Of a stretch of DNA of 64,000 nt, positions 25,526 to 33,517 are shown one piece after another. The notes beneath the pieces were generated by a model. That model was not told the DNA's origin and did no database searches. It worked only from the letters and a program-made list of their open reading frames with translations. The stretch lies in assembly GCF_000024345.1 (NCBI RefSeq), contig NC_013729.1:4278001-4342000 (forward strand). The letters are read 5' to 3'. Source of the stretch: Kribbella flavida DSM 17836 (GTDB lineage Bacteria > Actinomycetota > Actinomycetes > Propionibacteriales > Kribbellaceae). The number at the start of each line of letters is the position of its first letter. The first letter of the stretch is position 1. Position numbers and translations under genes: made by a program.

Positions 25526-26323
25526 CTAGTCCGCCACTGCGAGGTGGCGCCGGTACCATGCGGTCAGGACGGCGTCCACCTCGCGAGCTGCCGGCAGCTG
25601 CGGCGCGGGCTCGATGCCGGGCTCGTCGGCGAGCGGATGGGCCAGCCCGGGGATCGGCAGCAGCTCGGACCGCTCCCCCACAGCCTCGACCAGACGTGCC
25701 GCGTCTGCGCGGAAACCAGGGTGGTCCAGCTCGCCGCTGACGACGAGCAGCGGCGCGCGACCGGCGATGGCGTCAGCCTTGGCGACGAAGTCGAGGCTGT
25801 CGGCGGCCTTCTCCGACTCGGCATCATAGGGGTAGTCGTCCGGGAACAGGTCGACGACGGTCCGCAGGCGAATCGCGGCGTTGACGACCGCGCCGGCGAA
25901 CACCGCGACATCGTGCTCGGCGAGGACCTCCAGCGCGACAGCTCCACCCAGCGAACCACCCAGTACGCCGATCGGGCCGTCGCCGACCGGCAGCTGTGCC
26001 CGGATCGACGCCAGCGCGGCGGGGAACTCCTCGGTCGCCTGCCGGACGATCGGGTACAGGAAGGACATCAGGACGTCCTTGCGCATCAGCTCGAGACCGG
26101 CGGCCATGCTGCCGTCGACCATGCGTGCCCCGCACAACGGCATGCCGAGGTGCACCCGCCACGCGGGCACACCGGTCATCGGCACGGCGGCGGCGAACGC
26201 GGCGTCCGACCTCGGCGCGTCCAGCATGTGCCAGGTGACGATCAGCGGGGCCGGCCCGCCACCGTCCGGCGGCAGAGCAGTGAACGGCACACCGGCCGCC
26301 GTACCAGTGATGGGTGTGGGCAT
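25526..26323 (-). CDS. Alpha/beta hydrolase (dienelactone hydrolase/prolyl-oligopeptidase-like)
   Basis: This 265-residue alpha/beta hydrolase has nucleophile motif GVLGGSLGGAVAL (GGSLGG, Ser near residue 125), acid in LVVSGELDHPGF and His in IPGLAHPLAD, so the triad looks complete. The N-terminal WHMLDAPRSD block is typical of actinobacterial esterase/peptidase-like proteins of unknown substrate. There is no signal peptide. The ATG at 26323 has no Shine-Dalgarno; TAGCCT lies exactly six bases before it. Confidence 0.85.
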   Translation of the reverse strand: MPTPITGTAAGVPFTALPPDGGGPAPLIVTWHMLDAPRSDAAFAAAVPMTGVPAWRVHLGMPLCGARMVDGSMAAGLELMRKDVLMSFLYPIVRQATEEFPAALASIRAQLPVGDGPIGVLGGSLGGAVALEVLAEHDVAVFAGAVVNAAIRLRTVVDLFPDDYPYDAESEKAADSLDFVAKADAIAGRAPLLVVSGELDHPGFRADAARLVEAVGERSELLPIPGLAHPLADEPGIEPAPQLPAAREVDAVLTAWYRRHLAVAD

Positions 26324-26404
26324 GCGCCCAGGCTAGATCTCCGGCCGCGGGCGCGGATCCGATTACGCCACCAGCAGAGTCGGCTCGACCATTCGCCGCC
26401 GAGG

Positions 26405-26432
26405 TGTCGGATCCGGTGCGGCGCCGATCGTC
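26405..26432 (+). promoter_or_regulatory. Possible ECF42-type promoter upstream of the DGPF gene
   Basis: TGTCGG (26405-26410) and CGTC (26429-26432), 18 bases apart, resemble the reported TGTCGA...CGTC/CGATC pattern of ECF42 targets. This is a weak match. The rest of 26324-26518 shows nothing else. Confidence 0.25.
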
Positions 26433-26518
26433 TCCCTTGTGAACCACCACAGCGACCCGGGACAGCACCACGCACCCCCGCCGCTGATTCGACACACTGG
26501 AGCCAGGAGGTACCGATC

Positions 26519-26860
26519 ATGAAGTACGTGTTGATGTTCGTCGAGACCGAGCAGTTCGCCCAGGAGCTGGCGGCGAAAACCGCCGCCGAGCGCGAGCAGG
26601 CCTACCAACGCGTCTACGCGTGGTTCGACGAGCACGCCGGCAAGATCAGCGGCGGGCGCAAGCTGCAAGCTCCGCACACCGCGACCACCGTCCGCCTCGA
26701 CGGCCCCGCACCGGTCACCACGGACGGGCCGTTCATGGAGGGCAAGGAAGTGGTCAGCGGCTTCACCGAGGTCGACGTCACCGACCTCGACGAGGCCCTG
26801 CAGATGGTCAGGACCTGGCCCGGCTGCCCCGTGGTCGAGATCCGTCCCGTGGAGTCATGA
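26519..26860 (+). CDS. YCII-related DGPF-domain protein
   Basis: The 113-residue protein belongs to the YCII/DGPFAETKE family: MKYVLMFVETEQF at the N terminus, the TTDGPFMEGKEVVSGF signature near residues 63-78, and VEIRPVES at the end. DGPF proteins are small ferredoxin-like-fold proteins of unclear biochemistry that accompany ECF42 sigma factors. AGGAGG at 26505-26510 fits the ATG at 26519. The stop overlaps the sigma start (ATGA, 26857-26860), so the two are co-translated. Confidence 0.93.
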   Translation: MKYVLMFVETEQFAQELAAKTAAEREQAYQRVYAWFDEHAGKISGGRKLQAPHTATTVRLDGPAPVTTDGPFMEGKEVVSGFTEVDVTDLDEALQMVRTWPGCPVVEIRPVES

Positions 26861-28056
26861 CCAGCACCCCCGCCGACGAACTGGCCCGCGTGGTTCGCGA
26901 CCACGCCGGCCGGCTCGCCGCGTCCCTGGTGTCGCTGCTCGGGGACTTCTCCGCCGCCGAGGACCTGGTCCAGGACGCGGTCGAGACCGCGCTGAGACGC
27001 TGGCCCGAGGAGGGCGTTCCCGACCGCCCCGACGGATGGCTGTTCACGGTCGCGCGGCGCCGCGGCCTCGACCTGCTCCGCCGGCAGCAGAACTACCGCT
27101 CCAAACTGGCCGAGCTGCAGTGGCCGGTCCAGCCCGCGCCCGACGACCGGCTCCGGCTCGTTTTCACCTGCTGCCACCCGGCCCTGGCCCGCGAAGCCCA
27201 GATCGCCCTCACCCTGCGAGTGGTCTGCGGTCTCACCACCGCACAGCTCGCCGCGGCGTTCCTGGTCCCCGAAACCACCGTCGCGCAGCGCGTCACCCGC
27301 GCCAAACGCAAGATCGCCCAGGCCGGCATCCCCTACCGTCTCCCCCGCGACGACGAACTGCCCGAACGCCTCGGCGAGGTGCTCACCGTCATCTACCTGC
27401 TCTTCAACGAGGGCTACCTCTCCAGCACCCGCGACCGCCCGCACTCCCGCGACCTCGTCGACGACGCCGAGTGGCTCACCGCGCTGCTCGCCGGACTGCT
27501 CCCGGCCGAACCTGAGGTGACCGGCCTCCTGGCGCTGATCAGGCTCCACCGCAGCCGCGCCGCCGCGCGATTCACCCCCGACGGTCAACTGATCCTGCTG
27601 CCGGACCAGGACCGCAGTACGTGGGACCACGCCGCGATCGCCGCCGCCACCGGCCTCCTCACTCGCACCGCCCGACGCCATCGCTCCCCCGGCCCGTACC
27701 AGCTCCAGGCCGCGATCGCCGCCTGCCACTGCGAGGCTGCCAGCTGGGCCGAGACCGACTGGCACCAGATCCTCGTGCTCTACGACCTCCTGCTCCGCCT
27801 GCAACCCAGCGCCGTCACCCGCCTGCACCGCGCGGTCGCCGTACGGTACGTCGAAGGCGCCGAGGCCGCCCTCGCCGAAGTCGACGCCCTGCGCAACGAA
27901 CTCGGCAGTTATCCCCTGCTCCACGCGACCCGCGCCGAACTGCTGCGCGCAACCGGCGACCACGCCCGAGCCCGTGAGGCCGACCAGCGTGCGCTGGAGC
28001 TCACCAACAACCCCGCCCAAGCCGAACTGCTGCATCAACGACTCGTCCGCCCGTGA
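26857..28056 (+). CDS. ECF42-type RNA polymerase sigma factor with C-terminal TPR-like extension
   Basis: This 399-residue sigma factor is of the long ECF42 kind. Region 2 (SLLGDFSAAEDLVQDAVETA, WLFTVARRRGLD), region 4 (LTTAQLAAAFLVPETTVAQR, TRAKRKI) and a roughly 200-residue helical, TPR/DUF6596-like C-terminal domain (VIYLLFNEGYLSS, RDLVDDAEWLTALLAGL, LPLLHATRAELLRATGD-like repeats) are present. No anti-sigma gene is adjacent; in this group the C-terminal extension is reported to be needed for activity. It is coupled to the DGPF gene by ATGA and overlaps the possible GTG of the next frame at its stop. Confidence 0.92.
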   Translation: MTSTPADELARVVRDHAGRLAASLVSLLGDFSAAEDLVQDAVETALRRWPEEGVPDRPDGWLFTVARRRGLDLLRRQQNYRSKLAELQWPVQPAPDDRLRLVFTCCHPALAREAQIALTLRVVCGLTTAQLAAAFLVPETTVAQRVTRAKRKIAQAGIPYRLPRDDELPERLGEVLTVIYLLFNEGYLSSTRDRPHSRDLVDDAEWLTALLAGLLPAEPEVTGLLALIRLHRSRAAARFTPDGQLILLPDQDRSTWDHAAIAAATGLLTRTARRHRSPGPYQLQAAIAACHCEAASWAETDWHQILVLYDLLLRLQPSAVTRLHRAVAVRYVEGAEAALAEVDALRNELGSYPLLHATRAELLRATGDHARAREADQRALELTNNPAQAELLHQRLVRP

Positions 28057-28103
28057 AGTTGTCTGGCGACACGCTTCGAGGGCGTCCGGCATACTGCGGA
28101 GTT

Positions 28104-28679
28104 GTGCAGACACCGTTGGTGGTTCGTCCTCTGGATGCCGAGACCTGGCCGGCGTTCGCCGCTCTGGTCGAGGCGAACAACGGGGTGTGGGGCGGTTGCT
28201 GGTGCATGGGCTTCCACGTGAAGCTCGGCAAGGGCCGCACCGCGGAGCAGAACCGGAACGACAAGGAGCAGCGGGTGCGCGAGGGCACCACCCACAACGC
28301 GCTCGTGTTCGACGGCGAGCAGTGCGTCGGCTGGTGCCAGTTCGGTGCTCCGCAGGACCTTCCCGAGATCAAGAGCAAGCGCCTGTACGACAAAGGCCTG
28401 ACCACCCTGCCCGACTGGCGGATCACCTGCTTCTTCACCGGCAAGGGACACCGTGGCCGAGGCGTCGCGGCGGCCGCACTGGCCGGTGCCCTGGACCAGA
28501 TCGCTCAGCGCGGCGGCGGGATCGTCGAGGGCTATCCCGAGGAAACCGACGACCGCAAGGTCGCCGGTTCGTTCCTGCACACCGGCCCGATGGGCGCCTT
28601 CGAACGCCTCGGCTTCACCCGGACCCGCCCGATCTCCCCTCACCGCTGGGTCGTCACCCGAACCGTCGCCCCGGCCTGA
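28104..28679 (+). CDS. GNAT-family N-acetyltransferase
   Basis: This 191-residue Gcn5-type acetyltransferase has the WGGCWCMGFH segment seen in a common actinobacterial subfamily, acetyl-CoA loop GKGHRGRGVAAAAL near residue 118, and AFERLGFTRTRPIS at the end. I start at GTG 28104 because the family similarity (TPLVVRPLDAETWPAF) begins there. An in-frame GTG at 28053 overlaps the sigma stop as GTGA and would add 17 residues, so coupling to the ECF42 gene cannot be excluded. Substrate unknown. Confidence 0.87.
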   Translation: MQTPLVVRPLDAETWPAFAALVEANNGVWGGCWCMGFHVKLGKGRTAEQNRNDKEQRVREGTTHNALVFDGEQCVGWCQFGAPQDLPEIKSKRLYDKGLTTLPDWRITCFFTGKGHRGRGVAAAALAGALDQIAQRGGGIVEGYPEETDDRKVAGSFLHTGPMGAFERLGFTRTRPISPHRWVVTRTVAPA

Positions 28680-28699
28680 GCCCCGGCGCGCGGGATCGG

Positions 28700-29896
28700 T
28701 CAGTGCGCCACCGTCCCGGCCGGCGCGACCTGGGGAAAGCTCGCACACACAACCGCTGCGGCCGCCTCGGCCTCCTCAGCGGTGGCACCGCGGCTCAGCA
28801 CATAGCCCAGCCGCCGGTGGTACGTCGTCGGCTCCCACCGGAAGCGAACCACTCCAGGTGGCACGACCATCTCGGCCGTCGGCGGCTCGGGGAGACCTGC
28901 GGCGAACATCGCCGCGTCGCCGTGCAGGAATCGGATGCACGCCGCCCCGGTCCCGCCGGCCGGGTGGTCGCCGTCCGGCTCGCCGACCGCATCGAGCAGC
29001 GTCTGCCGCAGGACGTTGCGGCCGGTGGACAGCTGCAGCAGCTCCCACAGCCGGTCCCCACCGAGCCGGCGGTTGACCTCGACAACTGCCGGTCCGTCGG
29101 ACGTGAGAATGAGCTCGACATGGGTCGGACCGTCGGTGTGACCGATCGCCCGCAGCGCACGGACCGCCTCGGTGCTCACCGCGCGCAGCTCGGCAGCCGC
29201 CAGCCTGGCCGGCATGATGTGCCCGGTCTCGACGAAGTGCGGTGGGCCGGAGTTGAGCTTCTCGGTCACCATCATCACGTCGTGCGCCGCGTCGACCGAC
29301 CGCAGTTCAACGCTGTACTCGCGGCCGGTCAGCAACTCCTCGGCCAGGACCCGCCCCAGCCCCGCGTCGGCCGCCCAGCGCCAGCCGCGTTCCACGTCCT
29401 CCGGCCCGGCGACTGCGAAGACGCCGAGACTGCCGTTGCCGGCGACCGGTTTCACGATGATCGGATAGCCGTACTGCGTGCCGAACTGCCGCGCCGCTGC
29501 CGGATCAGGGCAGATCCGGTTCCGGACCGGCCGGCATCCGCCCTGAGCGAGCAGTACTCGCTGGCCGGCCTTGTCCTGACCACCACCGGTCGCAGGGTCT
29601 GGTACGGACCTGATACCGAGCCGACGTGCGATCGCCTGCACCGCGGCCAGCGCGAACTCGCCGTACCCGGCGACCACGTCGACCGGATCCACCGATTGGA
29701 TGCCCTCAGCAACTTCCAGGATCCGCTCGCGGTCGCTCCACGGCGCCGCGGCGAACCGGTGCGCGCAGCGCGCGTACGGCGTCAGGTCGCTCCCGCCCGG
29801 CATGTCGTCGAGCTGGAGCAGCGTCACTCTGGCCGGCAGCCCGACGAGCTGGGCGGCAAGCTCCGGCCAGGCACCGACCAGGAGCAGATGGGTCAT
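28700..29896 (-). CDS. ATP-grasp carboxylate-amine/thiol ligase-like protein
   Basis: This 398-residue ATP-grasp enzyme has an N-terminal pre-ATP domain (HLLLVGAWPELAAQLV), ATP-binding lysine in YPIIVKPVAGNGSLGVF near residue 150, LAEELLTGREYSVE, and the metal-binding Glu/Asn pair in GPAVVEVNRRLGGDRLWEL. The pattern resembles L-amino-acid ligases (BacD/DdaF type) and argininosuccinate-like carboxylases that form amide bonds via acyl phosphates. Its ATG at 29896 overlaps the stop of the upstream PLP enzyme (ATGA), so the PLP product may be a substrate. Operon members further downstream are absent: the next gene is convergent. Confidence 0.87.
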   Translation of the reverse strand: MTHLLLVGAWPELAAQLVGLPARVTLLQLDDMPGGSDLTPYARCAHRFAAAPWSDRERILEVAEGIQSVDPVDVVAGYGEFALAAVQAIARRLGIRSVPDPATGGGQDKAGQRVLLAQGGCRPVRNRICPDPAAARQFGTQYGYPIIVKPVAGNGSLGVFAVAGPEDVERGWRWAADAGLGRVLAEELLTGREYSVELRSVDAAHDVMMVTEKLNSGPPHFVETGHIMPARLAAAELRAVSTEAVRALRAIGHTDGPTHVELILTSDGPAVVEVNRRLGGDRLWELLQLSTGRNVLRQTLLDAVGEPDGDHPAGGTGAACIRFLHGDAAMFAAGLPEPPTAEMVVPPGVVRFRWEPTTYHRRLGYVLSRGATAEEAEAAAAVVCASFPQVAPAGTVAH

Positions 29897-31062
29897 CCGG
29901 TCACCCCGTGCGCGTTCGGCGCCGCGTAACTGTGCACGCTGACCGGCAGAGCGGCATCCAGAGCTCGCCTGATGTCGGTCACCAGATCCTGTGTGTCCTC
30001 GCACCCGGCCGAGATCCGCACCAGTCCGTCCGGCACCCGCAGGTGCGGCCAAGCACCGATGTCGTTGGCCGTTGTCTGCAAGCCGCCATAGCTGGTCGCG
30101 GCACTGACCAGGCGACTGGACCGCAGGAACCGGTGCAGGTGGGCACGATCCGGCAGCTGGAAGGTCAGCAGTCCGCCGCCCAGCTTCATCTGACGGTCCG
30201 CGATCGCCCGCTGCGGATCCCTCGCCGATCCGGGCCAGCGCAGGCCGGCGACCTCCGGCCGGCCAGCCAGCAGCTCCACCAACGCGGCCGCGTTCGCGTT
30301 CTGCCGGAGCAGCCGTACTTCCAGGGTCCCGATCGAGCGGTGCGCGAGCCAGCAGACGAACGGCGACGGAATCCCGCCGTGCAGGTGGCGCCAGTGACGG
30401 ATGGTTTCGATCAGCTCGCCGTCCCGGCCACTGACATGACCGAGGATCAGGTCGTTGTGCCCGCAGACCACCTTGGCATCACTGGACATCACCAGATCGG
30501 CTCCCAGCGCCAAGGGACACTGGCCGAGCGGCGACGACACCGAGTTGTCCACCGCGACCAGGGCGCCGGCGGCGTGCGCCACCCTGGCCGCCGCGCGCAC
30601 GTCGTACAGGTCGAGCAGTGGGTTGCTCGGAGACTCGAGCACGACCAGCCGTGCACCGACCACCGCGGCGCGCAACTCGTCCACGCCCGCCAGCACCTGG
30701 ACGGTCACCCCCCGGTCGATCAGCTGGTCGGAGATCTGCCGGGTCTCGTAGTACGTGCCGCCCTCGAACAGCACGAGTTTGTCGCCGGGCCGGAGCAGAC
30801 CGAGCAGCACCGCGGAGACCGCGGCCATCCCGCTGTTGAACACCACGCTGCGGCCCTGGTCGAGCGCGCCGAGTGCCACCTCGAGGCGGTCCGCGGCCGT
30901 GTGCCCCCAGCGGCCGTAGATGGTCGGCGCCACGTCGTCGAGGTCTTGGTGATACGCGGTCGCGAACTCCGGCGACGGGCTCAACGGACCCGCCAGCTCG
31001 AACTCCGGCATCCCGGCGTGAACGCACTGGCTCCCCGCCTGCAGTGCAGCGTCAAAGTCCAC
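29893..31062 (-). CDS. PLP-dependent Cys/Met-metabolism enzyme (cystathionine gamma-synthase/lyase-like)
   Basis: The 389-residue fold-type I PLP enzyme of the trans-sulfuration family has YGRWGHTAADRLE near the N terminus, FNSGMAAVSAVLLGL (PLP phosphate-binding), AVDNSVSSPLG and a Schiff-base lysine in MSSDAKVVCGHNDLI (about Lys197). The usual SATKYxxGHSD has drifted to SSDAKVVCGHND. Family members do beta- or gamma-replacement/elimination on Cys, homocysteine or O-acyl-homoserine; some make unusual amino acids. Coupling to an ATP-grasp ligase suggests a small amino-acid-derived metabolite (inference). GGAGGGG upstream supports GTG 31062. Confidence 0.87.
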   Translation of the reverse strand: MDFDAALQAGSQCVHAGMPEFELAGPLSPSPEFATAYHQDLDDVAPTIYGRWGHTAADRLEVALGALDQGRSVVFNSGMAAVSAVLLGLLRPGDKLVLFEGGTYYETRQISDQLIDRGVTVQVLAGVDELRAAVVGARLVVLESPSNPLLDLYDVRAAARVAHAAGALVAVDNSVSSPLGQCPLALGADLVMSSDAKVVCGHNDLILGHVSGRDGELIETIRHWRHLHGGIPSPFVCWLAHRSIGTLEVRLLRQNANAAALVELLAGRPEVAGLRWPGSARDPQRAIADRQMKLGGGLLTFQLPDRAHLHRFLRSSRLVSAATSYGGLQTTANDIGAWPHLRVPDGLVRISAGCEDTQDLVTDIRRALDAALPVSVHSYAAPNAHGVTG

Positions 31063-31126
31063 TTCGATCCCCTCCGCGACAGACAGGTCACCCTCCGGAG
31101 CGAGACGTTAACCGGTTCACGGTCGC

Positions 31127-31196
31127 TCGACCAGACTTCGCACGTCCTTTTCTGCAGGGCCGCGCCCCGTCTGGTCGACCTTTCTGTCCTGGTCGA
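31127..31196. repeat. Long inverted repeat plus third copy in the PLP/ATP-grasp leader
   Basis: TCGACCAGAC (31127-31136) and GTCTGGTCGA (31169-31178) are perfect 10-bp inverted arms 32 bases apart; GTCCTGGTCGA at 31186-31196 is a third, near-identical copy. They lie 65-134 bases before the start at 31062 and may be operators or an mRNA hairpin. The rest of 31063-31368 holds an AACCGGTT palindrome and the dyads listed next. Confidence 0.55.
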
Positions 31197-31262
31197 AGCG
31201 TTCGGCTCAGGGCTTGCCGCGCCGGACCGCAACGCTCGGCAGCAGTGAAGGCCGCACGAGCA

Positions 31263-31276
31263 CAGTCAAGTGACTG
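31263..31276. promoter_or_regulatory. Palindrome upstream of the GFA gene
   Basis: CAGTCA-AG-TGACTG is a perfect dyad about 93 bases before the start at 31369. A smaller hairpin, CTCACC-GCAGA-GGTGAG, follows at 31288-31304. Either could regulate the GFA gene. Confidence 0.35.
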
Positions 31277-31368
31277 ATACCGGCGCTCTCACCGCAGAGG
31301 TGAGCATGGAGACCGGCAGCCGACTCAGGTGTGCCCACGGATGGCAGAGAACTCGAAGGAGCAAGGAA

Positions 31369-31830
31369 ATGTCGGACAAGTTCACGGGACGTTGCGAGTG
31401 CGGCGCCATCACGTACGAGTTCGGCGACGAACCCGATTTCGTCGCCAACTGTTACTGCAAGGACTGCCAGCGAGCCTCCGGCGGTGTGATGGCCACCTAC
31501 TTCAGCGTCGCCTTGGACGACTTCACGCTGCTCAGCGGCAGCCCTCGTTCCTATCCCTACGTGGCGGACAGCGGGAACACGCTGGAACGGTCCTTCTGCC
31601 CGGACTGCGGCGCTCGGCTCTTCAACGAAAGGCTTTCGGGGTTCCCGGGCCAGCTGTTCGTGATGCTCGGCAGCCTCGACGAGCCCGAACGGATCAAGCC
31701 GCCGATCATGGAGATTTTCACCGCGCACCGCATCTCCTGGACCGCCGCGCTCGACGTACCGCAGTACCGGGCTCGGCCCGACGCCGACCCGAACGCCGCC
31801 CAGGACCGCATGCCTGGAGGTTGCGGCTGA
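31369..31830 (+). CDS. GFA-family zinc protein (CENP-V/GFA fold)
   Basis: The 153-residue protein of the glutathione-dependent formaldehyde-activating (GFA) fold has structural-zinc cysteines in GRCECGAITY, NCYCKDCQRASGG and SFCPDCGARLF, the usual arrangement for two zinc sites. Members act on S-hydroxymethyl thiols or remain uncharacterised; actinobacteria that use mycothiol rather than glutathione also carry them, so the substrate is open. I start at the ATG 31369 with AAGGAG upstream; the frame is open further upstream without family similarity. Confidence 0.88.
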   Translation: MSDKFTGRCECGAITYEFGDEPDFVANCYCKDCQRASGGVMATYFSVALDDFTLLSGSPRSYPYVADSGNTLERSFCPDCGARLFNERLSGFPGQLFVMLGSLDEPERIKPPIMEIFTAHRISWTAALDVPQYRARPDADPNAAQDRMPGGCG

Positions 31831-31887
31831 ACGTACTACCGACGGTTTGCGGCCGGCGCGTCTGCCCGGGGAGGCTGTTGCCAGCAG

Positions 31888-32733
31888 TCAGGCCGGGCAG
31901 GTGACGAAGTCGGCGATCAGGTGCGCGAGACGCTCGGGCTGGTCGAGCGGGACGAGCGTGTAGGCGTCATCGACGAGCGCCACCTCGGCGTGCTTGAGTA
32001 CGCGAGCAAGTCGCTCGGCGTGCTCCACCGGCATCACCCGGTCCTGCGCAGCCCACACGATGAGGGCCGGCCCGTCGAATCGATGCAGCTGCGCGGCGGC
32101 GTCGACGAGCTGACGGCGGTTCACGGCCTTCATCATCTTGCCGATGTCACGCCGCACGCGACGGTCGGCCGCGAACGCGTCCAGCCATCCGTCGAACACC
32201 GCGGCCTCGATCGGTCGCTTCGTCATCCAGCCGAAGGTCATCGGCAGACGACGCAGAGCGGGTATCCGCAGCATGGCGAGCGACAGCCGCAAACCCCCGG
32301 GTACGGCGCCGGCGACCGCCATCGTCCGGCCCGGCAGGCCGGGCGGGAAGTTCTCGAACGCGTCGGCCGAGACCAGGACGAGCCGGTTGACGAGAGCGGG
32401 GTCGTCGGCCACCAGCAGTTGCGCCAGGGCGCCGCCGGTGTCGTTGCCGACCAGCGTCACGTCCTGGAGCGCCAGGGACCGGATCAGCTCGCCGACCAGC
32501 CGGGCGATGGCCGCCGGGCTCTGGTCCGCGTGCTTGGGTCGCGGCACACGGTGCGCGCCCAGCGGGAGCACAGGGACGATGCAGCGTGCTCGCGGCCGGA
32601 GCCGTTCCACCACCGGCGCCCACAGGTGCTCGTCCATCAGAGCGCCGTGCAGCAGCACGATCGTGTGGTCGCCGCTTTCGGTGTCGACGTACTCGAGCGC
32701 GGAGTCGCCGAGCCGCACTTGCTTCCTGTCCAT
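31888..32733 (-). CDS. Alpha/beta hydrolase with Asp nucleophile position
   Basis: This 281-residue hydrolase begins MDRKQVRLGDSALEYVDT, with oxyanion LLHGALMDEHLW and nucleophile elbow VGNDTGGALAQ, where Asp (not Ser) occupies the nucleophile place, as in haloalkane dehalogenases and epoxide hydrolases. The acid region IVWAAQDRVMPVEHA is present, but where the catalytic His should be the sequence reads DDAYTLVPLDQPE with no His, so the mechanism is uncertain. It is divergent from a TetR gene with twin operators between them, making it a likely TetR target. ATG 32733 has GGAGCGG upstream. Confidence 0.82.
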   Translation of the reverse strand: MDRKQVRLGDSALEYVDTESGDHTIVLLHGALMDEHLWAPVVERLRPRARCIVPVLPLGAHRVPRPKHADQSPAAIARLVGELIRSLALQDVTLVGNDTGGALAQLLVADDPALVNRLVLVSADAFENFPPGLPGRTMAVAGAVPGGLRLSLAMLRIPALRRLPMTFGWMTKRPIEAAVFDGWLDAFAADRRVRRDIGKMMKAVNRRQLVDAAAQLHRFDGPALIVWAAQDRVMPVEHAERLARVLKHAEVALVDDAYTLVPLDQPERLAHLIADFVTCPA

Positions 32734-32747
32734 CGCTTCCGCTCCTA

Positions 32748-32786
32748 GTAATCCGTGGATTACGGCTAATGTAATCCACGGATTAC
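32748..32786. promoter_or_regulatory. Twin GTAATCC-N2-GGATTAC operators between hydrolase and TetR genes
   Basis: GTAATCC-GT-GGATTAC (32748-32763) and GTAATCC-AC-GGATTAC (32771-32786) are two near-identical 16-bp palindromes with centres 23 bp apart. They sit between divergent start codons, the expected position for the adjacent TetR protein's sites. Confidence 0.8.
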
Positions 32787-32805
32787 CCGCGAGCAAGGAG
32801 AGCGT

Positions 32806-33444
32806 GTGGAACCGCAAGGACCGAGGCAGCCCGACGGCGGGACCCGTGAGCGCCTGCTCGCGGCGGGCCTGCGGCTTTTCGCCGAGCGAGGCTTCGACGC
32901 CGTCAGGGTCGGCGACATCGAGCAAGCGGCCGGCCTGGTCCCCCGGCGCGGCGCGATGTATCGCCACTTCAAGAGCAAGGAAGCCCTGCTGGCGGCGGCG
33001 GTCGAGTCGCACCTGGTGTCGGTGGCCGAGGCTCGTGCGCAGTACGCCGGCGACAGCGAACGCTTCGTCGCGAGCGCCGAACAACTGGGTGCGTTCGTGC
33101 TCGCGGAGATGGACCGCCAGCAGCTCATCACCCACGTCCTGGAGCGGGACGGCAACCGCTTGGTCGAGCTGCGCGACCGCTTCCGGCAGGACGTCTCCGA
33201 CGCGGGCTACCGGGCGATGACCGAAGTCGTTCGCGCATGGCTGTCGAGCACCCGCCCGGCCGTCGACGCCAGGCTTGCCGACGCAGTCGCCGTGCACCTG
33301 CTGGGTGCGATGATCAACGCCCGCCGCTCGACCTGGACCCTCGGCGCACCGCCCTTCGGACTCACCGACGCCGAACTCGTCACCGCATGGGCAGCGCTGT
33401 GCGAGGGATGGGTCGCCGGCCAGAGCGCGACCGACACCGCGTGA
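32806..33444 (+). CDS. TetR/AcrR-family transcriptional regulator
   Basis: This 212-residue regulator has the TetR N-terminal domain: TRERLLAAGLRLFAERGFDA, VRVGDIEQAAGLVPRRGAMY and RHFKSKEALL (recognition helix and YxHFxSKExL end). The C-terminal ligand domain is typical in length. GTG 32806 has AAGGAG upstream. It is divergent from the alpha/beta hydrolase and very likely binds the two palindromes between the genes, repressing both. Confidence 0.93.
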   Translation: MEPQGPRQPDGGTRERLLAAGLRLFAERGFDAVRVGDIEQAAGLVPRRGAMYRHFKSKEALLAAAVESHLVSVAEARAQYAGDSERFVASAEQLGAFVLAEMDRQQLITHVLERDGNRLVELRDRFRQDVSDAGYRAMTEVVRAWLSSTRPAVDARLADAVAVHLLGAMINARRSTWTLGAPPFGLTDAELVTAWAALCEGWVAGQSATDTA

Positions 33445-33517
33445 CCAGAGCGGTCGTGGAACCGGTGGAGTGAGGGGACGGGTCGATGGGGGCGAGCCGT
33501 CGTCGCCGCGCTTCCGC

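Noticed and set aside
31063-31368. SAM or T-box-type riboswitch before the Cys/Met enzyme gene
   Set aside because: No conserved core of a known riboswitch was found; only the inverted repeats are clear.
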